Assembly: GCA_963995505.1 (NCBI GenBank)
Contig: OZ023186.1
Coordinates: forward strand, 3,534,001-3,598,000
Source: Hypericum androsaemum
Lineage: Eukaryota; Streptophyta; Magnoliopsida; Malpighiales; Hypericaceae
DNA length: 64,000 bases
Reading direction: 5' to 3'
Shown here: positions 1-11,467 of the stretch, one piece after another
Numbering within the stretch: position 1 is the first letter of the stretch
Layout: every line of letters begins with the position of its first letter
The notes under the pieces: model-generated
Told to the model about the DNA's origin: nothing
Database searches by the model: none
The model's input: only the letters and a program-made list of their open reading frames with translations
Translations under genes and position numbers: made by a program

Positions 1-375
1 TAAAAATTACCTAAAATTTAGACTTATAACGTTATTCAAATGATATTATTCGATTGAGATATTTTCTTAGAACAAGACGATGATCATAAGAACCATTCTA
101 AAACGATTGAGAAGATGAATGATGATGTAAAATTTATTAAATAAGCAAGTTTAGCACAAACTAATATCTTACAATATTTTTTAAATTTATAAAATATGTA
201 AAAATATATGTATTTATTCAAAAATATCACTTTATGCGAAAATTGGAACCGAAATTTAGCACTAAAATTTTCTGAAAAAGTATTAGCTATTACGATAGAG
301 AAGTTATTAAATTTTAACACTGATCCCGATTCGGAACCGAAACTTTTTATCAATTTAGAGGAGTTATTATTTTAA
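1..375 (+). repeat. Dispersed AT-rich repeat R1, copy A
   Basis: This AT-rich stretch recurs in inverted orientation at about 40440-40850 and in direct orientation at about 54790-55560. The copies share the same order of short blocks, including an A/T-rich centre and a block around 'gaaatttagcactaaaattttc'-like sequence. The left end lies outside the window. No coding potential is visible. I infer an old interspersed element of unknown class; no terminal repeats or target duplications were found. Confidence 0.5.
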
Positions 376-686
376 ATATGATTACTTTACAGTGGTTTTA
401 AATATGATCACTTTACAGTAGTTTTACTGTAAGTAAGTTCATGCACTGATCATCTTAGAATTGTTAAGAGTAGCTCGTGTTGTACGTCTATTGACTATTT
501 CATTGAATAGAAGGGAGGCCTTTAACCCATAAAAGAGAATTAGTACTACATTCAATGTAATAATAGACTTAATTCTGAATTACTTGTTGATCGTCGATAT
601 TACATCCGGAAGAGGATGGTCATAGAAAAAAACAAAGCTAGTTTGTGCCCACCAAATACATAGATAACACGCAAAGATTTTTTATT
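376..686. other. Intergenic, nothing recognised
   Basis: I see no gene, RNA or clear repeat boundary here. It is AT-rich with only short spurious reading frames. Confidence 0.4.
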
Positions 687-1010
687 TGAACAAGATATTT
701 ATCCAACACAAAATTTTAAGACAATGGGTTGATAGATTTTTCACACTTATAAACAATCATAGTGCTCTTAACAATGTGAGATTCACAACACGACTCCTCA
801 AACGAGACTCATCGGATCGAATATTGCATGGACTTTGACTTCAATGTGTAATGAAATGAGAGTCGTGCGAGAACAACAATTAACATTGGATCAACCCGCT
901 CTGATAGCATGTTAGAATCTCCATATCCAACCAAAAACTTTAAAGCAATGAGTTGGTGAATTTTTCACATTTATAAACAAACCCACCACTCTAACAGTAA
1001 GTAATTTGGG
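687..1010 (-). mobile_element. TRIM-like miniature LTR element remnant
   Basis: Two diverged direct repeats of about 100 bp (about 687-792 and 910-1010) share the order 'ATCCAAC...AAAA.TTTAA..CAATG.GTTG...TTTTTCACA.TTATAAAC'. They flank about 115 bp without coding capacity. Immediately left of the second repeat, at 898-909, lies the reverse complement of a tRNA-iMet primer binding site (GCTCTGATAGCA, one mismatch from GCTCTGATACCA), and the repeat starts with TG. That places a 5' LTR and PBS on the minus strand. The size and lack of coding fit a terminal-repeat retrotransposon in miniature. The repeats are too diverged to fix exact ends. Confidence 0.5.
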
Positions 1011-1304
1011 ATTTTCAACTGTTCGAGCCATAAGAAAGCATTAGTGTCATAATTTGAAAGAATTTTTTTTTGCCATTTGATATCACACTCAATTTAACTT
1101 AAATTAGTCAGCCTGTTATTTACCGAAAAAAGTTGGTGTGAAATGTTTAGTTTGCTTGTTTGGGCTTGTTACTTGTTTTATGATTTCGAAGGAAATGTAT
1201 TCCAGTTTTTTGGTTTCAGATGCTTGGTCCGTATTTTTGTTTTGGGCCGAGTACAAGCTACTGGTTACCTGAAGCCCAAAGGCCCTTCAAGAAAAATCAT
1301 CCGT

Positions 1305-1460
1305 ATCCTCCAGATTTAATTACGTTCTAGCGGCCCGGTCCATCAATCTGTTTATGGATGTATGGATCGTGATGCTCATGACTCATAAGATCCGATATAA
1401 AAAATCTGCAACGAATTATTGTGTTTTAGATAATGTCAAATTCTAATTTGGTAAGGAGAA
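1305..1460. repeat. Duplicated block D, copy 1 left part
   Basis: This sequence recurs at about 5331-5486 at high identity. In copy 1 the continuation of the block is displaced to about 4863-5060 because an LTR element occupies 1461-4860. Copy 2 (5331-5690) is uninterrupted and serves as the empty-site reference for that insertion. Confidence 0.8.
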
Positions 1461-1546
1461 TGATGGAGATAAGGATAAAAATAGTTTATTAATTATCTTT
1501 AGTTTTATTATTAGTTATTTATAGTTTTAGATTATTATTAAAAGTT

Positions 1547-2803
1547 GGGCAAATTACCCTCACGTCCCTGTACTTTGGTTACCCTCTCCCTAGGGTCCCT
1601 GGATTTTGGAAAAAGATTATACCGTCCCTAAGTTTTGATGATAATAGACTCTCGGGTCCTTGGAGCCGGAATATTCTATATTCTCCGGCGAACTCTCACC
1701 TGAAATGACCAAAATATCCCTCACACTTAAAAAACAAAAATTATCTCTCCCTTCACCTTCTTCCCCAATTCATCTTCAACCCCCACCTTCAATCAAAACT
1801 TAAACATAATTGAATCAAAATTTAAACAACCCTAATTTTGAACTCAAAACCCCAATCGACCAAATCCCTCTCGACCAAATTCCAATCGACCAAATTCTAA
1901 CCCTAGCTCTCGAAGTCAATTCCAATCCACCAAATCTCTCTCGACCAAATTCCAATCGAATTGTCGGTACACGATCGACAGAGCTCTGGCTTCTCGTGAG
2001 CGACTCCGACGAGGTGTTTGCGCCTGTGGAATTGCTTGCACCTGCGTCGAGAGGGCTTCTCTGCGTCACGGAGCTCTGGCTTCTCGTGAGCGCTCGGCGG
2101 TGGGTTCGACAAGTGCGAAGTCGAGAGGGCGCTGGCGACGGTAAAATTTCTTACGCCTACGTCGAGAGGGCTTCTCTGCGTCACGGAGCTCCAGTTTCTC
2201 GTGAGCGCTTGGTGGCGGCGGGTTCGGCAAGTGCGACATCGAGAGGGCGCTGTCGACGGTGGAATTACTTACGCCTGCGTTTCCGCTAGTCGCCTCCACA
2301 AGGTCTCCAATCAGAGGCTCCACAACCACGGGGGTTTGTCATCTGGGAATACGGGCTGCTACTGGAGCACATGTCGTTTCTATTTTTTTAAGGGCAGTTT
2401 GTTTCTTCTAGTTGGGTCAAAAATTGACCTAGATTCTTTGAATTAGAACCCTAATTTTAATTAGGTTATTCTAATTTAGATTTTTAATTCGAATTGGAAT
2501 ATTCAAGTTTGTTTGTTTTAATTCTCTTTCATAAATTATAGTTCTTATTAAAGTTTTAGTTGGAAGTAAGAGGAAGAAGATGAAGTGGGAGGAAGAAGAT
2601 GAAGTGAGGTAGAGTAAAATTTAATAAGGGAGGGTATTTTGGTCATTTCAAGTGGGAGTTCACCGGAGAATATGGAATATTCTGGCTCCAGGGATCCGAT
2701 AGTCAATATCATCAAAACTTAGGGATGGGACAATCATTTTCCAAAATCCAGGGACCCTAGGGGGAGGGTGACCAAAGTACAGGGATGTGAGGGTAATTTA
2801 CCC
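1547..2803. mobile_element. Mutator-like element (MULE) M1, nested in LTR
   Basis: Terminal inverted repeats of about 190 bp begin GGGCAAATTACCC at the left and end GGGTAATTTACCC at the right. An exact 9-bp target duplication, TTAAAAGTT, lies at 1538-1546 and 2804-2812, and the uninterrupted 3' LTR near 4628-4640 shows one copy of this site (TTAGAAGTT). A 9-bp duplication with long inverted repeats is diagnostic of Mutator-like elements. The interior holds three degenerate GC-rich direct repeats starting near 1981, 2071 and 2185, and no transposase. It is the same family as M5 (33416-34580). Confidence 0.93.
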
Positions 2804-3659
2804 TTAAAAGTTTGATTAATAGTAGAATTCTATGTTATAGGTTTCTTTTAGTTTTCTATAAATAGGACCTACACATTATTGTTTTAGTTGGTTGAATTTT
2901 GATAAATATAAACAAGGATTTTCTCGAATTATCTGTCACTTTCTAGTATTCGTAGAATCAACGGATCGAGACTTTTAACATATTTTTCGGGTATTCTCAG
3001 AATTAACGGATTCACGATCTCCTATCCAAGTTCCACTGCATCAGTTGGTATCAAGAGCCGTGTTCGTTCCTTACGGTATTCGATCGTGTTCGATCCGATT
3101 GATTGGAGTTCGTTCTATCCACACACAAAAATTGGCAGATTTGGTTTCTTGAGAAAGGACCCAACCCCCGTCAACGACACTTCAAACAACCGCCGTCAGC
3201 CCCTGCCCTCGCCGCCAACGACACTCCTCATCCACGGCCCTCCATATCCTCGCCACCAAATGCCGTACGTCGAGCACTCGCCCCGCCGTACCAGAAAACT
3301 CTCGAGCCCGACCTTAGAGGAGGAAAGCTCGACGTCCTCCGCCTTCACCATCTCAGGACTCACCGCAGTCCCAGCCATCACCATTTCGTTCGTAGCTCGC
3401 CGCTCTGGCCCTGCTCCGCCGGCCGCCACCCAGGTTTCTCAGGTTTGACTATTCCCAACCTCTAATTAGGGTTTGTGAATTGGGAATTTGGGCCTGATTG
3501 GAATTCGGAAGAAGTTTGAGACTGATTGTGAATGCTGACAGAAGTGTGGAGACTATTCTGAAGTTTTCCATTGCGTGGACCGTTTTGAATTTTACTAGAG
3601 GTGTAAAATTATAGCTTGATCCCAGAAAGTTTTATAAACTGACAGATTAGTCCCATTTG

Positions 3660-4460
3660 GGCTTAATAGAAGATGCTTAATACTATGATGCATATTCCTA
3701 CTTTGAGCGATATTTCTGATCTTGATTGGGAAATTTCAGCAAAGATTTTATTAAGTGGCTTGATAAAGTCAGATTTTTCAAACGACAATTGCTAGGTGAT
3801 CTTGTGGATTGGTGGTTTGACTTAAATCTTCGACGAAAATGATGTGGTAAGCAGAAAATCTCTTGATGGCCTAAGATGAAAGAGAAGCTAATTTATGAGT
3901 TATTTTCCTGACATGCATATGAAGTTTGGAATGTTGTTGCTAACAAACACCGTGGTTTTTTGGAACAATATCATCGGCAATTACTGGTCTAAAAGTTTCA
4001 TGAGATTCAAGCTAATTGGGATGATATGAAGCAATAGATGGCAGAGATCTTGAAGAAGATATAGACTACACCACCACTAGAAGTTGAAACACTTTATTTT
4101 GGGAAGAGTTTGATGATTTTGCTGATGACTTATCTGGTGAACCAATGTATGACTCTTACCTTAATGAGGAGGACGAGGTTGATGTAGACAATGGTGAACC
4201 AATTTATGACTCTTACCCTGATGAGGAGTACACAGTTGATGAAGTTGTTGGTGACTCTAGGCCTGAAGACTCCACTAAGGATGATGAGTTGGTGAACGAG
4301 GCCATACCCCACATAAACCATGATTATAAGGATGCAGAAAGATCTGCTCGAAGACGTAAAGAATTTTTTGTCTTCAACCTGAAGACTGTTTATGATTGCA
4401 TAATTTTTAAGTATTTGTTCTCTTGGGATGGAAGATATCAAGTGTCACCACGTCGCTAAA
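3660..4460 (+). pseudogene. Decayed gag-like/unknown internal region of LTR element
   Basis: Reading the plus strand gives interrupted peptide stretches with an aromatic- and charge-rich segment (about 3890-4020) typical of retrotransposon gag. An acidic frame follows at about 4100-4459, with two copies of a GEPxYDSYxxEE motif. Several stops break the frames. I cannot assign a protease, reverse transcriptase or integrase. It is probably the leftover coding region of the LTR element. Confidence 0.35.
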
Positions 4461-4862
4461 AAATATTCAAGAGTGCATGTACGAAGATTTCAAGCTGGCC
4501 AACGACGCCAAATTCGAGTACGAATTTCTTTAACCGGGAGAGAATGATGGAGATAAGGATGAAAATAGTTTATTAATTATCTTTAATTTTACTATTAGTT
4601 ATCTATAATTTTAGATTATTATTATTAGAAGTTTGATTAATAGTAGAATTATATGTTATAGATTTTTTTTAGTTTTCTATAATAAAACATACACGTTATT
4701 ATTTTAGTTGGTTGAATTTTGATAAATATAAACAAGGATTTTCTCGAGTTATCTGTCGATTTCCGGTATTCTTAGAATCAACGGATCGAGACTTTTATCG
4801 TATTTTCCTAGTATTCTCATAATCAACAGATTCACGATCTCCTATCCACGTTCTACTGCACC

Positions 4863-5060
4863 AGGCTAAGCCTTAAAATTTTAAAAAAATTAATTAAAAA
4901 GGTCTATAGATTTTTCAGCCGCACGAAAATTAATTACTTAGTCTTGCTTTGTTCTAGTTGATTCGGTCTTTGTAAAAATTTGGAGATCAAAATTTTGAAA
5001 AGAACGTTGCATGCCTTCTCCGAGAACCTCTAGATCTCGGACACACAAAATTAATTAATT
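4863..5060. repeat. Duplicated block D, copy 1 right part
   Basis: This is nearly identical to about 5487-5690. Together with 1305-1460 it forms a roughly 355-bp block that exists uninterrupted at 5331-5690. Confidence 0.8.
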
Positions 5061-5335
5061 AATGAACATATCCTATTGCTTATCATCACAAACAATTCAA
5101 ACATTCTCTAATTTCATCACCAGAAGATTATGAACTACGTATAAAACTTGTGCGCGGCCTCCCCGAGCTTGACGAGGGCCTTGGAGCAGTCCTTGGAGAT
5201 GGCGGACTCAAACTCGGCCAACGTCTTGCGCGCGGCCTCCCCGAGCTTGACGAGGGCGGCATCGGCGAGGGACCGGACTCCGGCAGTTGAGATCAAGTCG
5301 AAGGTGGACTCCACGTGGGGCCGGAGGTCGGTCCA
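5061..5335 (-). pseudogene. EXO70 fragment with downstream flank (third array copy)
   Basis: About 5155-5333 matches, on the minus strand, the middle of the EXO70 gene (the segment coding for the region around STFDFIST.GVRSLA and KLGEAARKTLAEFESAI). A short segment of it is repeated inside the fragment. The preceding 70 bp (about 5075-5145) match the 3' flank of the EXO70 pseudogene near 11157-11480, joined here without the solo LTR present there. So this is a deletion remnant of a third tandem copy: 3' flank joined directly to mid-coding sequence. It cannot encode a protein domain. Confidence 0.8.
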
Positions 5336-5690
5336 GATTTAATTACGTTCTAGCGGCCCGGTCCATCAATGTGTTTATGGATGGATCATGGATTGTGATG
5401 CTCATGACTTATAAGATCCGATATAAAAATCTGCAACGACTTATTGTATTTTAGATATTGTAAAATTCTAATTTGAAAAGGAGAAGCTAGACCTTTAAAA
5501 AATTTAGAAAACATTAATTGAGAAAGTCTATAGATTTTTCAGCCGCACGAAAATTAATTACTTAGTCTTGCTTTGTTCTAGTTGATTCGGTCTTTGTAAG
5601 AATTTGGAGATCAAATTTTTGAAAAGAACGTTGCATGACTTCTCCGAGAACCTCTAGATCTCGGACGCGCAAAATTAATTAATTTTAGAT
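5331..5690. repeat. Duplicated block D, copy 2 (uninterrupted)
   Basis: This is a direct repeat of 1305-1460 plus 4863-5060. It begins at the point where EXO70 homology stops ('gaggtcggt' then 'ccagattt'), which marks a duplication breakpoint. No gene is present. Confidence 0.8.
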
Positions 5691-7107
5691 CCTTCGATAC
5701 AAATAAGACTAAAATTCGGTAGCCTATATCGGGTCATTAATTCCTTGGCTCTTGATTCGTGAAATATTAAATGCTTTATTTTTTTTTAATGATGAGGAGT
5801 ATTAAATGATGCTGACCCCATATCATTATATTCAGTAACAAGAATCGAAAAAAAAAATAAGAAAAGAAATTCGAAAGAATATGTTACAATTGGCAATTTG
5901 AACACTAAAGAGTAGAGACAACGCTCATTCAAGCGAATTCTTAATTTAATAGAGACAGAAAATAAGAAGGAAATGTTTGGATTACCAAAATATCTACAAG
6001 TCACTTTCTAAAAAAAATAGCTACAACACATTTCGAATTAACAAATATTACTACACTATTTTTGGTTCGATGTATTTTTTTGAACAATAGGTTTGACGTA
6101 TTTACATATCAATACTTTGCAATTTACGATGGAATAACAGAAGTTTACCTATTTAAGAATTAAGTTGGTTATATCACCTGTATTTACATAATTTAACCTT
6201 TATTAGGACGTTTCAGGACATTGTTTGGTCTCTGTTATTACGTTCTGGGACAACTGGTTTTTTTTTTAGATTTAAATTGTTTCCATAATTTCGGATCTTA
6301 GACAGTAATGAGATTCAATTCTCCCACCTCATGTTTAGTACTGACACCGTATCCAACAGACCATACATAAATCGGTTGGACAACCGATCTTTGCCGTAGA
6401 TATATAAGTTTAATACTATTTCCTACCTCGTGACGTAAAATTTCAGCGACAGAAAAGCAACGCGATTTCGGAAAAGAGACCATCCTCGCCCGTCACCGCC
6501 ACAGAACCAAGGCGTTAGAACAAAGTTGTTACCTATTTAGGAATGTTACAGTTAGAAAACGTCACTATAAACCTAGTTTCCGTAGAAAAATATTTACCAC
6601 AAAAGTCAATAATTCCATTGCTTAACGCTGTCCTATTCTCAATTCTTGACAAAATGAAAATATGTTCATCAATAGGTTTTCCATGTTTTTAAAAATTATT
6701 ATACCTATAAAAAACGTTTTGACAATTATTATTGTCAACCTGGTCGGATATCATATTATGTTCGATGCTTCAAAACATATACATATCAGAACAACCAAAA
6801 CAAATTTTAATCGTAAAGAGATATTGAATTCGAATTCTTAAAAATATAACAACGTTAATACTTTTTGGGATAGCTTTATCATCACTAAAAAGTTTTACGT
6901 GAATGAAATATCGATAAGCCAACTTATTAAATGTTTGTATATTAGATATTATCTTTTAAAAATTTCTACTCTATTAAATGGTTGTGATCAAAAAATAATA
7001 TAAAATTATTTTTTTCACCACACACGTGCAATAATATTTTATACACTTTGTATTTTGTCCTTGTCCACCTTTTCCCATGCATAAAAGAAAAGAAAAACAA
7101 ATCCTAC

Positions 7108-9000
7108 TCATGTACTCCGTCGGCCTCTCGAGCTACCAGACGACGAGGAAACAGAAGTCGCGGATGACAGCGACATGGACGACACGCTGGCCGCCGCCTC
7201 CCCGCCGAAGAACAGATCCGAAAGGTAATTCCCCAAATCTTCAGGGGCATATCTGAGAATTCCCTCTGCGGGCCCCATCCCTCTCTCCCTCGCAACACTC
7301 GCGATCACCAACCCCCGGAAACACTCGTAGAACTCGCGATACACCGGGACGATCTTCCTAGCGAGCGAGACCTTCATCTCGTCTCGCAGCTTGGGGTCCG
7401 TGACCACCCACGAGCTCTGCTTCTTGTACGCCTCTTCGAACGCAACGTTGAACCGTCTGAACTTCTCCGCGACCTCGCCTACCAACGGCGACTGCTCGTC
7501 CCCGGGTTTGGGACCATTTGTTAGGGCTTGAAGGACCTGCGCCCAGCCGATCCTCTCGTAGTTGGCCACGTACTGCATCACCTTGGCCTCGTGCCTCGCC
7601 ACCCAATCTCCCCCTAATAGAAACCTCAGATTCGAGGCGGTTACCTTGCTGACCACGTAACGGAGGTTGTTCGCTAGGAACAAATACGAGAGCGCCGCGT
7701 CGCTGTACCGATCCGCCTTCCCGTCGAGCTTGCACAGCAGGACGAGGACGAGCCACGCGACCCTAACGGAGGTGTTGCTCGAGACGACGCCGTTATCCTC
7801 CTCGTCGAAGTAGGCTTCCGGATGTTTCGACCGCGAGGGGAGCGGCCAGTCGGCGACGACGTCGGAGAGCGGGCCGGTGTAGTCTGCCAGGAAGGAGAGG
7901 TAGTTCATGACGTAGCGGGTGAGCTGGTGGACCCCACCGCCGGGGAAGGATGTCTTGGAGCTGTTCTCGGAGATGGCGGACTCGAACTCCGCAAGCGTCC
8001 TGCGCGCAGCTTCCCCGAGCTTGATGAGGGCGGCGATGGCGAGGGACCGGACGCTGGCCGTGGAGATGAAGACGAAGGTGGACTCCACGTGGGGCAAGAG
8101 GTCGGCGACGGCTTCGTAGAGATCGAGGAGGCGGAAGAGCCTCTCGGGGGAAGTCTTACATCGCGCGACGATCTCGGGGAAGGAGAAGAGAGCGGTTGCG
8201 CCGTCGGATACGACGTTGGAGAAGCATACCTCGCGGGTCTCGGACGAGGAGGTGGAGAATATCGTGTCGCAGAGTAACCGCTCGCTGTAAAAAAGGGTTT
8301 TCACCGCGACCTTTACTGCGGCCAGCCAGGTTTTTACTTTCACCTCGAGTGATTCCCAGTCCATCTTTTGGACATTGGAGGGGGACAGCCGCTCGACGCC
8401 GAGGTGGTAGAGTGCCTCGTCCACCGTTGACTTCCTTACGATCTTGTATATCTTCGCGCACTCCTTCTCGTACCCTACCGACACCATGCACTCGCCGATC
8501 GTCCGGAGATCGTCGACACCCGGAGCATTAACTCTCGGCCGGGAAGGGGAAGCGAGGGGGGAGTCTTCGTGCGAGTCGTCGATGTCCGATAGGCTGGTTC
8601 GGGAGGAGACGGAGGCGGTACCGGAGTAGTACCCCGGGAGGGTCTTGAGGAGGCGGTAGAACTCCCACTCGAGTCGGCGCATGGCAGACTGGGTTAGGGT
8701 TTGGGCGAGGACGAGGTTCGGGGAGGCCGGGTTGTGGGCGACGTAGAAATGCATAGCGGAATGGAGCCGGGACACCGCCGTCAGAAACTGTTTCGCCTCG
8801 TCGGAATTCTCGACGGAGAACAGCTGGTCGGCCTGGCCGGGGTGGTCGTGCGGGTCCCACTTGGAGATAAGTGCGCGGGAGGCCTCCAGGTTCTCTTCGA
8901 TGATCCGGACGGAGAGAGGGGGCCGCATTGGTGATGGAGGTTCTTGGGGTCGGGACGTGTTTGGCTTGAAGAAAATGTTTTTCATTCCTTTCTTCGACAT
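7108..9000 (-). CDS. EXO70: EXO70 exocyst subunit, EXO70H-like, intact
   Basis: The 630-residue protein is uninterrupted in one exon. EXO70 is a subunit of the octameric exocyst, which tethers secretory vesicles to the plasma membrane; plants have many paralogues, and the intronless ones include the EXO70H group. The N-terminus is short and basic (MSKKGMKNIFFKPN), followed by the helical stretch around IIEENLEASRALISKWDP. A Ser/Asp-rich linker lies at about residues 125-150. The conserved C-terminal Exo70 domain spans about residues 190-600 and contains LTRYVMNYLSFLADY, LLCKLDGKA, NNLRYVV and GWAQVLQAL. The tail is Ser-rich (about 600-630). The start is favoured because the paralogous copy begins with the same motif and a TATA box lies about 90 bp upstream. 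The EXO70H assignment rests on the intronless structure and N-terminal motif and is less certain than EXO70 itself. Confidence 0.95.
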   Translation of the reverse strand: MSKKGMKNIFFKPNTSRPQEPPSPMRPPLSVRIIEENLEASRALISKWDPHDHPGQADQLFSVENSDEAKQFLTAVSRLHSAMHFYVAHNPASPNLVLAQTLTQSAMRRLEWEFYRLLKTLPGYYSGTASVSSRTSLSDIDDSHEDSPLASPSRPRVNAPGVDDLRTIGECMVSVGYEKECAKIYKIVRKSTVDEALYHLGVERLSPSNVQKMDWESLEVKVKTWLAAVKVAVKTLFYSERLLCDTIFSTSSSETREVCFSNVVSDGATALFSFPEIVARCKTSPERLFRLLDLYEAVADLLPHVESTFVFISTASVRSLAIAALIKLGEAARRTLAEFESAISENSSKTSFPGGGVHQLTRYVMNYLSFLADYTGPLSDVVADWPLPSRSKHPEAYFDEEDNGVVSSNTSVRVAWLVLVLLCKLDGKADRYSDAALSYLFLANNLRYVVSKVTASNLRFLLGGDWVARHEAKVMQYVANYERIGWAQVLQALTNGPKPGDEQSPLVGEVAEKFRRFNVAFEEAYKKQSSWVVTDPKLRDEMKVSLARKIVPVYREFYECFRGLVIASVARERGMGPAEGILRYAPEDLGNYLSDLFFGGEAAASVSSMSLSSATSVSSSSGSSRGRRST

Positions 9001-9087
9001 TTCTGATATTTAGAGTCGAGAATTGCCGGTTAACTTTTGCTTCAAGGTGGTGATGAGATGGGGAGTGGGGAAATGCTTTGGAGGTAA

Positions 9088-9102
9088 GGGGTATATATAG
9101 GG
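9088..9102 (-). promoter_or_regulatory. TATA box of the intact EXO70
   Basis: On the minus strand a CTATATATAC motif lies at 9091-9100, about 90 bp upstream of the ATG at 9000, a normal plant core-promoter distance. In the pseudogene copy the matching site (about 15676-15690) reads GTAGGTATAG, so the TATA box is degraded there. Confidence 0.65.
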
Positions 9103-11222
9103 AGGCAGCTAGAGGGCTTTGTTAGGAAGTAGGGAGTGCGAGGTTCGAGTCCACACTGAAAAAACCTTTTTTCAACGTTGACTTTTATTTATTTTATTTA
9201 TCCTAAAAAAAGTTGACGCTGAATTTTATTTTTTTAAGAATCAGAAGTACTCGCTGTTGGGGTTAAATTTTAGGAAGAGCATACTTATTTGTAGGTAGCC
9301 TAGCTGGGTATGGATCGTTAAGGATGAGATTTTTCTCGTATTTTTTACATTTATAAACTTCTTCTTCTAATTTTTTGTTACGAGATTAACCTGCTTTAAT
9401 ATTATGTCATAATTTTTATATCGGAAACAAAATTCTAAGTAAATAGATAATTGAATTTGTATACTGATAATAAATTTGTCTTTCTAGTAACAGTTTCCTT
9501 TTTAGTTTATTTTTGGACATTATCCAATAAATAAGATTTAGCTGCAAAAGGCTGGCCCGAAACTCTTTTACAAGTAAAATCTTCTAATAACACCGGAAAA
9601 GAAAATTCTTATTTTAGAGCGATGCCAAAAGGAAGATCATTAATTAAGTAGAATCTTCAATAAATTATGGTTTAAGTAAAGGAAGATTATTAATCAACAA
9701 ACTTAATTAAGCCAAATTTAGAGCTCTTTTCTCTTGAAGACAAAGAAAAGATGATGGAGATCGTTTTTTTACTTCATCACCAATGCCAACATTATGGTAT
9801 TATTTATTAAATTATCATATTAATAGTTGTGAGTGTTATACTTATTTATAAGTATCTAAAATTTACTATTTATTTAAATTATAAAATAATATTAGAGCAG
9901 AGTTGCTCTTAATGAGAACCCCATTTATTTCCTCAAAGGTTCAAGGGGAATTCCAATGAGCTAATTCCTTAGCTGGTGCATGATGTTCTGTTTCATACCT
10001 TGAGTTAGGAAAAAACAGCTATTAGAACAACTTCGAACTAACAAACGTCCATATTAATTTTTGGTTTGACGTATTTGCATATTATTATTTTTCAATTTTT
10101 TGGAAGTAAATTTTTATTGATATTTTAGTTGGAAGAGAACTCGCATCCTCGTAGTCGTCAGCCTCGTCAAAATTCTGATGCGGCAATTCCAGAGGAAAAT
10201 TATTTTGCAAACGATGGGATAAGTTGGTTGATATCACTTGTATTTACTTAATTTGACCTTAATTAGGACGTTTTAGGACATTATTTGGTCTCTGTTATTA
10301 CGTTCTTTGGATCGTTCTGGGATAATTGGTCTTGCCGTAGACATATAAGTTTAATACTATTTCCTACCTCGTGATGTAAAAGTTCAGCGACGGACGACCA
10401 AACTCCTAGGACACCAAACTACATAAAAGCAACGCGGTTTCCAAAAAGAGAACCCACTCGTTCCTAGGACACAAAAGTTGTTCTGGGACAATTAGTCTTG
10501 CCGTAGACATATAAGTTTAAGACTATTTCCTACCTCCTGACGTAAAAGTTCAGCGACGGGCGACCAAACTCCTAGGAAACCAAACTACACAAAAGCAAAG
10601 AAAAAAAAACCAAGACATCAGAACAAAAGTTGTTACCTATTTAGGAATGCTCCAATTAGGAAACGTCACAAACCTAATTTCCGTAGGAAAATATTTACCA
10701 AAAAAATCCATAATTCCATTACTTAACGCTGGCCTATTCTCAATTCTTGACAAAAAGAAAACATGTTCATCAATAGGTTTTCCAAGTTTTTTGGAATTAT
10801 TATACGCATAAAAAACATTTTGACAATTATTATTACCTACCTGGTAGGATATCATATTTTGTTCGATGCTTCAAAACATAAAAATATCGGAACAATCAAA
10901 GAAAATTTTAATCGAGTTCTTAGAAACTCAACAATACAATGTTAGATATTTGTTGGGATAGTTTTACTAACGTTGAGAAGTTTTGCTCGAATCAAACATG
11001 AATTAGTTAATTTTTTTAGTCGTTGTATATCAAGTGTTATTTTTTTAATAAAAATTTATACTTTATCAAATGGTTGTGAACAAAAAATAATATAAAATTA
11101 TTTTTTCTCAAGACACCTAACAAAAATATTACGGAAATAAAAGGGAGTATGTATCAACATTGCTTATCATCACAAAGAATTCAAACATTCTCTAATTTCA
11201 TCACGAGAAGATTATGAACTAC

Positions 11223-11467
11223 TGTAACGTGATGGGCTAGTGATATAGATTGTATTGGGCTTGTGATTGGTAAGGCCCATTAGGTGATATAATGACTAGG
11301 TATAAATAGAGGCATAGTAAGAATTACAGGGACCATTATTGACATTGTATCCAAATTGATAAGAAACAGAACGTTTCTATCTTCCTATCCCTCTTCTATC
11401 TTCTTCTTTCCTTCTTTTCCCTCTTTTCTTGATTCTATTTCTTGAAAACCCTACCAAGATCATTACA
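11223..11467 (+). mobile_element. Solo LTR (245 bp), 5-bp target duplication
   Basis: The element starts TGTAA and ends TTACA, a TG...CA pair in a short inverted repeat. An exact 5-bp duplication, ACTAC, lies at 11218-11222 and 11468-11472. The matching flank at 5130-5142 reads straight through with one ACTAC, giving an empty site. A TATAAATA motif at about 11301 fits an LTR promoter on the plus strand. No internal region remains, so unequal recombination between two LTRs is inferred. Confidence 0.9.

Larger units (their letters stand above)
1461..4860 (+). mobile_element. Non-autonomous LTR retrotransposon, small internal region
   Basis: The 5' LTR is 1461-3040 (about 314 bp once the nested MULE and one target duplication are removed). 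The 3' LTR is 4545-4860 (316 bp). Both start TGATGG and end CTGCA. A tRNA-iMet-type primer binding site (TTGGTATCAAGAGCC, with one extra A) follows the 5' LTR at about 3045-3059, and a purine-rich tract (GGGAGAGAA) precedes the 3' LTR. The internal region is only about 1.5 kb and has no reverse transcriptase or integrase I can recognise, so the element is non-autonomous or internally deleted. The flanks match the empty site at 5465-5495, but no clean 5-bp target duplication is visible (GAGAA left, CCAGG right). Confidence 0.85.
6025..10020. repeat. Tandem segmental duplication, unit 1
   Basis: The unit contains the intact EXO70 gene and its flanks. Its left part (about 6025-6270) matches about 10025-10320, and its right part (about 9540-10015) matches about 16040-16515. 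Unit 2 therefore follows directly. Flank identity is clearly lower than coding identity but remains easy to follow. The intergenic parts (5700-7100 and 9100-10020) hold no other gene that I can see. Confidence 0.85.

Noticed and set aside
1810..2329. 159-codon frame in MULE M1
   Set aside because: It is made of the degenerate internal repeats and crosses non-coding flanks; no similarity to a protein is seen.
7822..8934. Several plus-strand frames of 60-150 codons across the EXO70 gene
   Set aside because: They are shadows of the intact minus-strand gene, with compositionally biased peptides.
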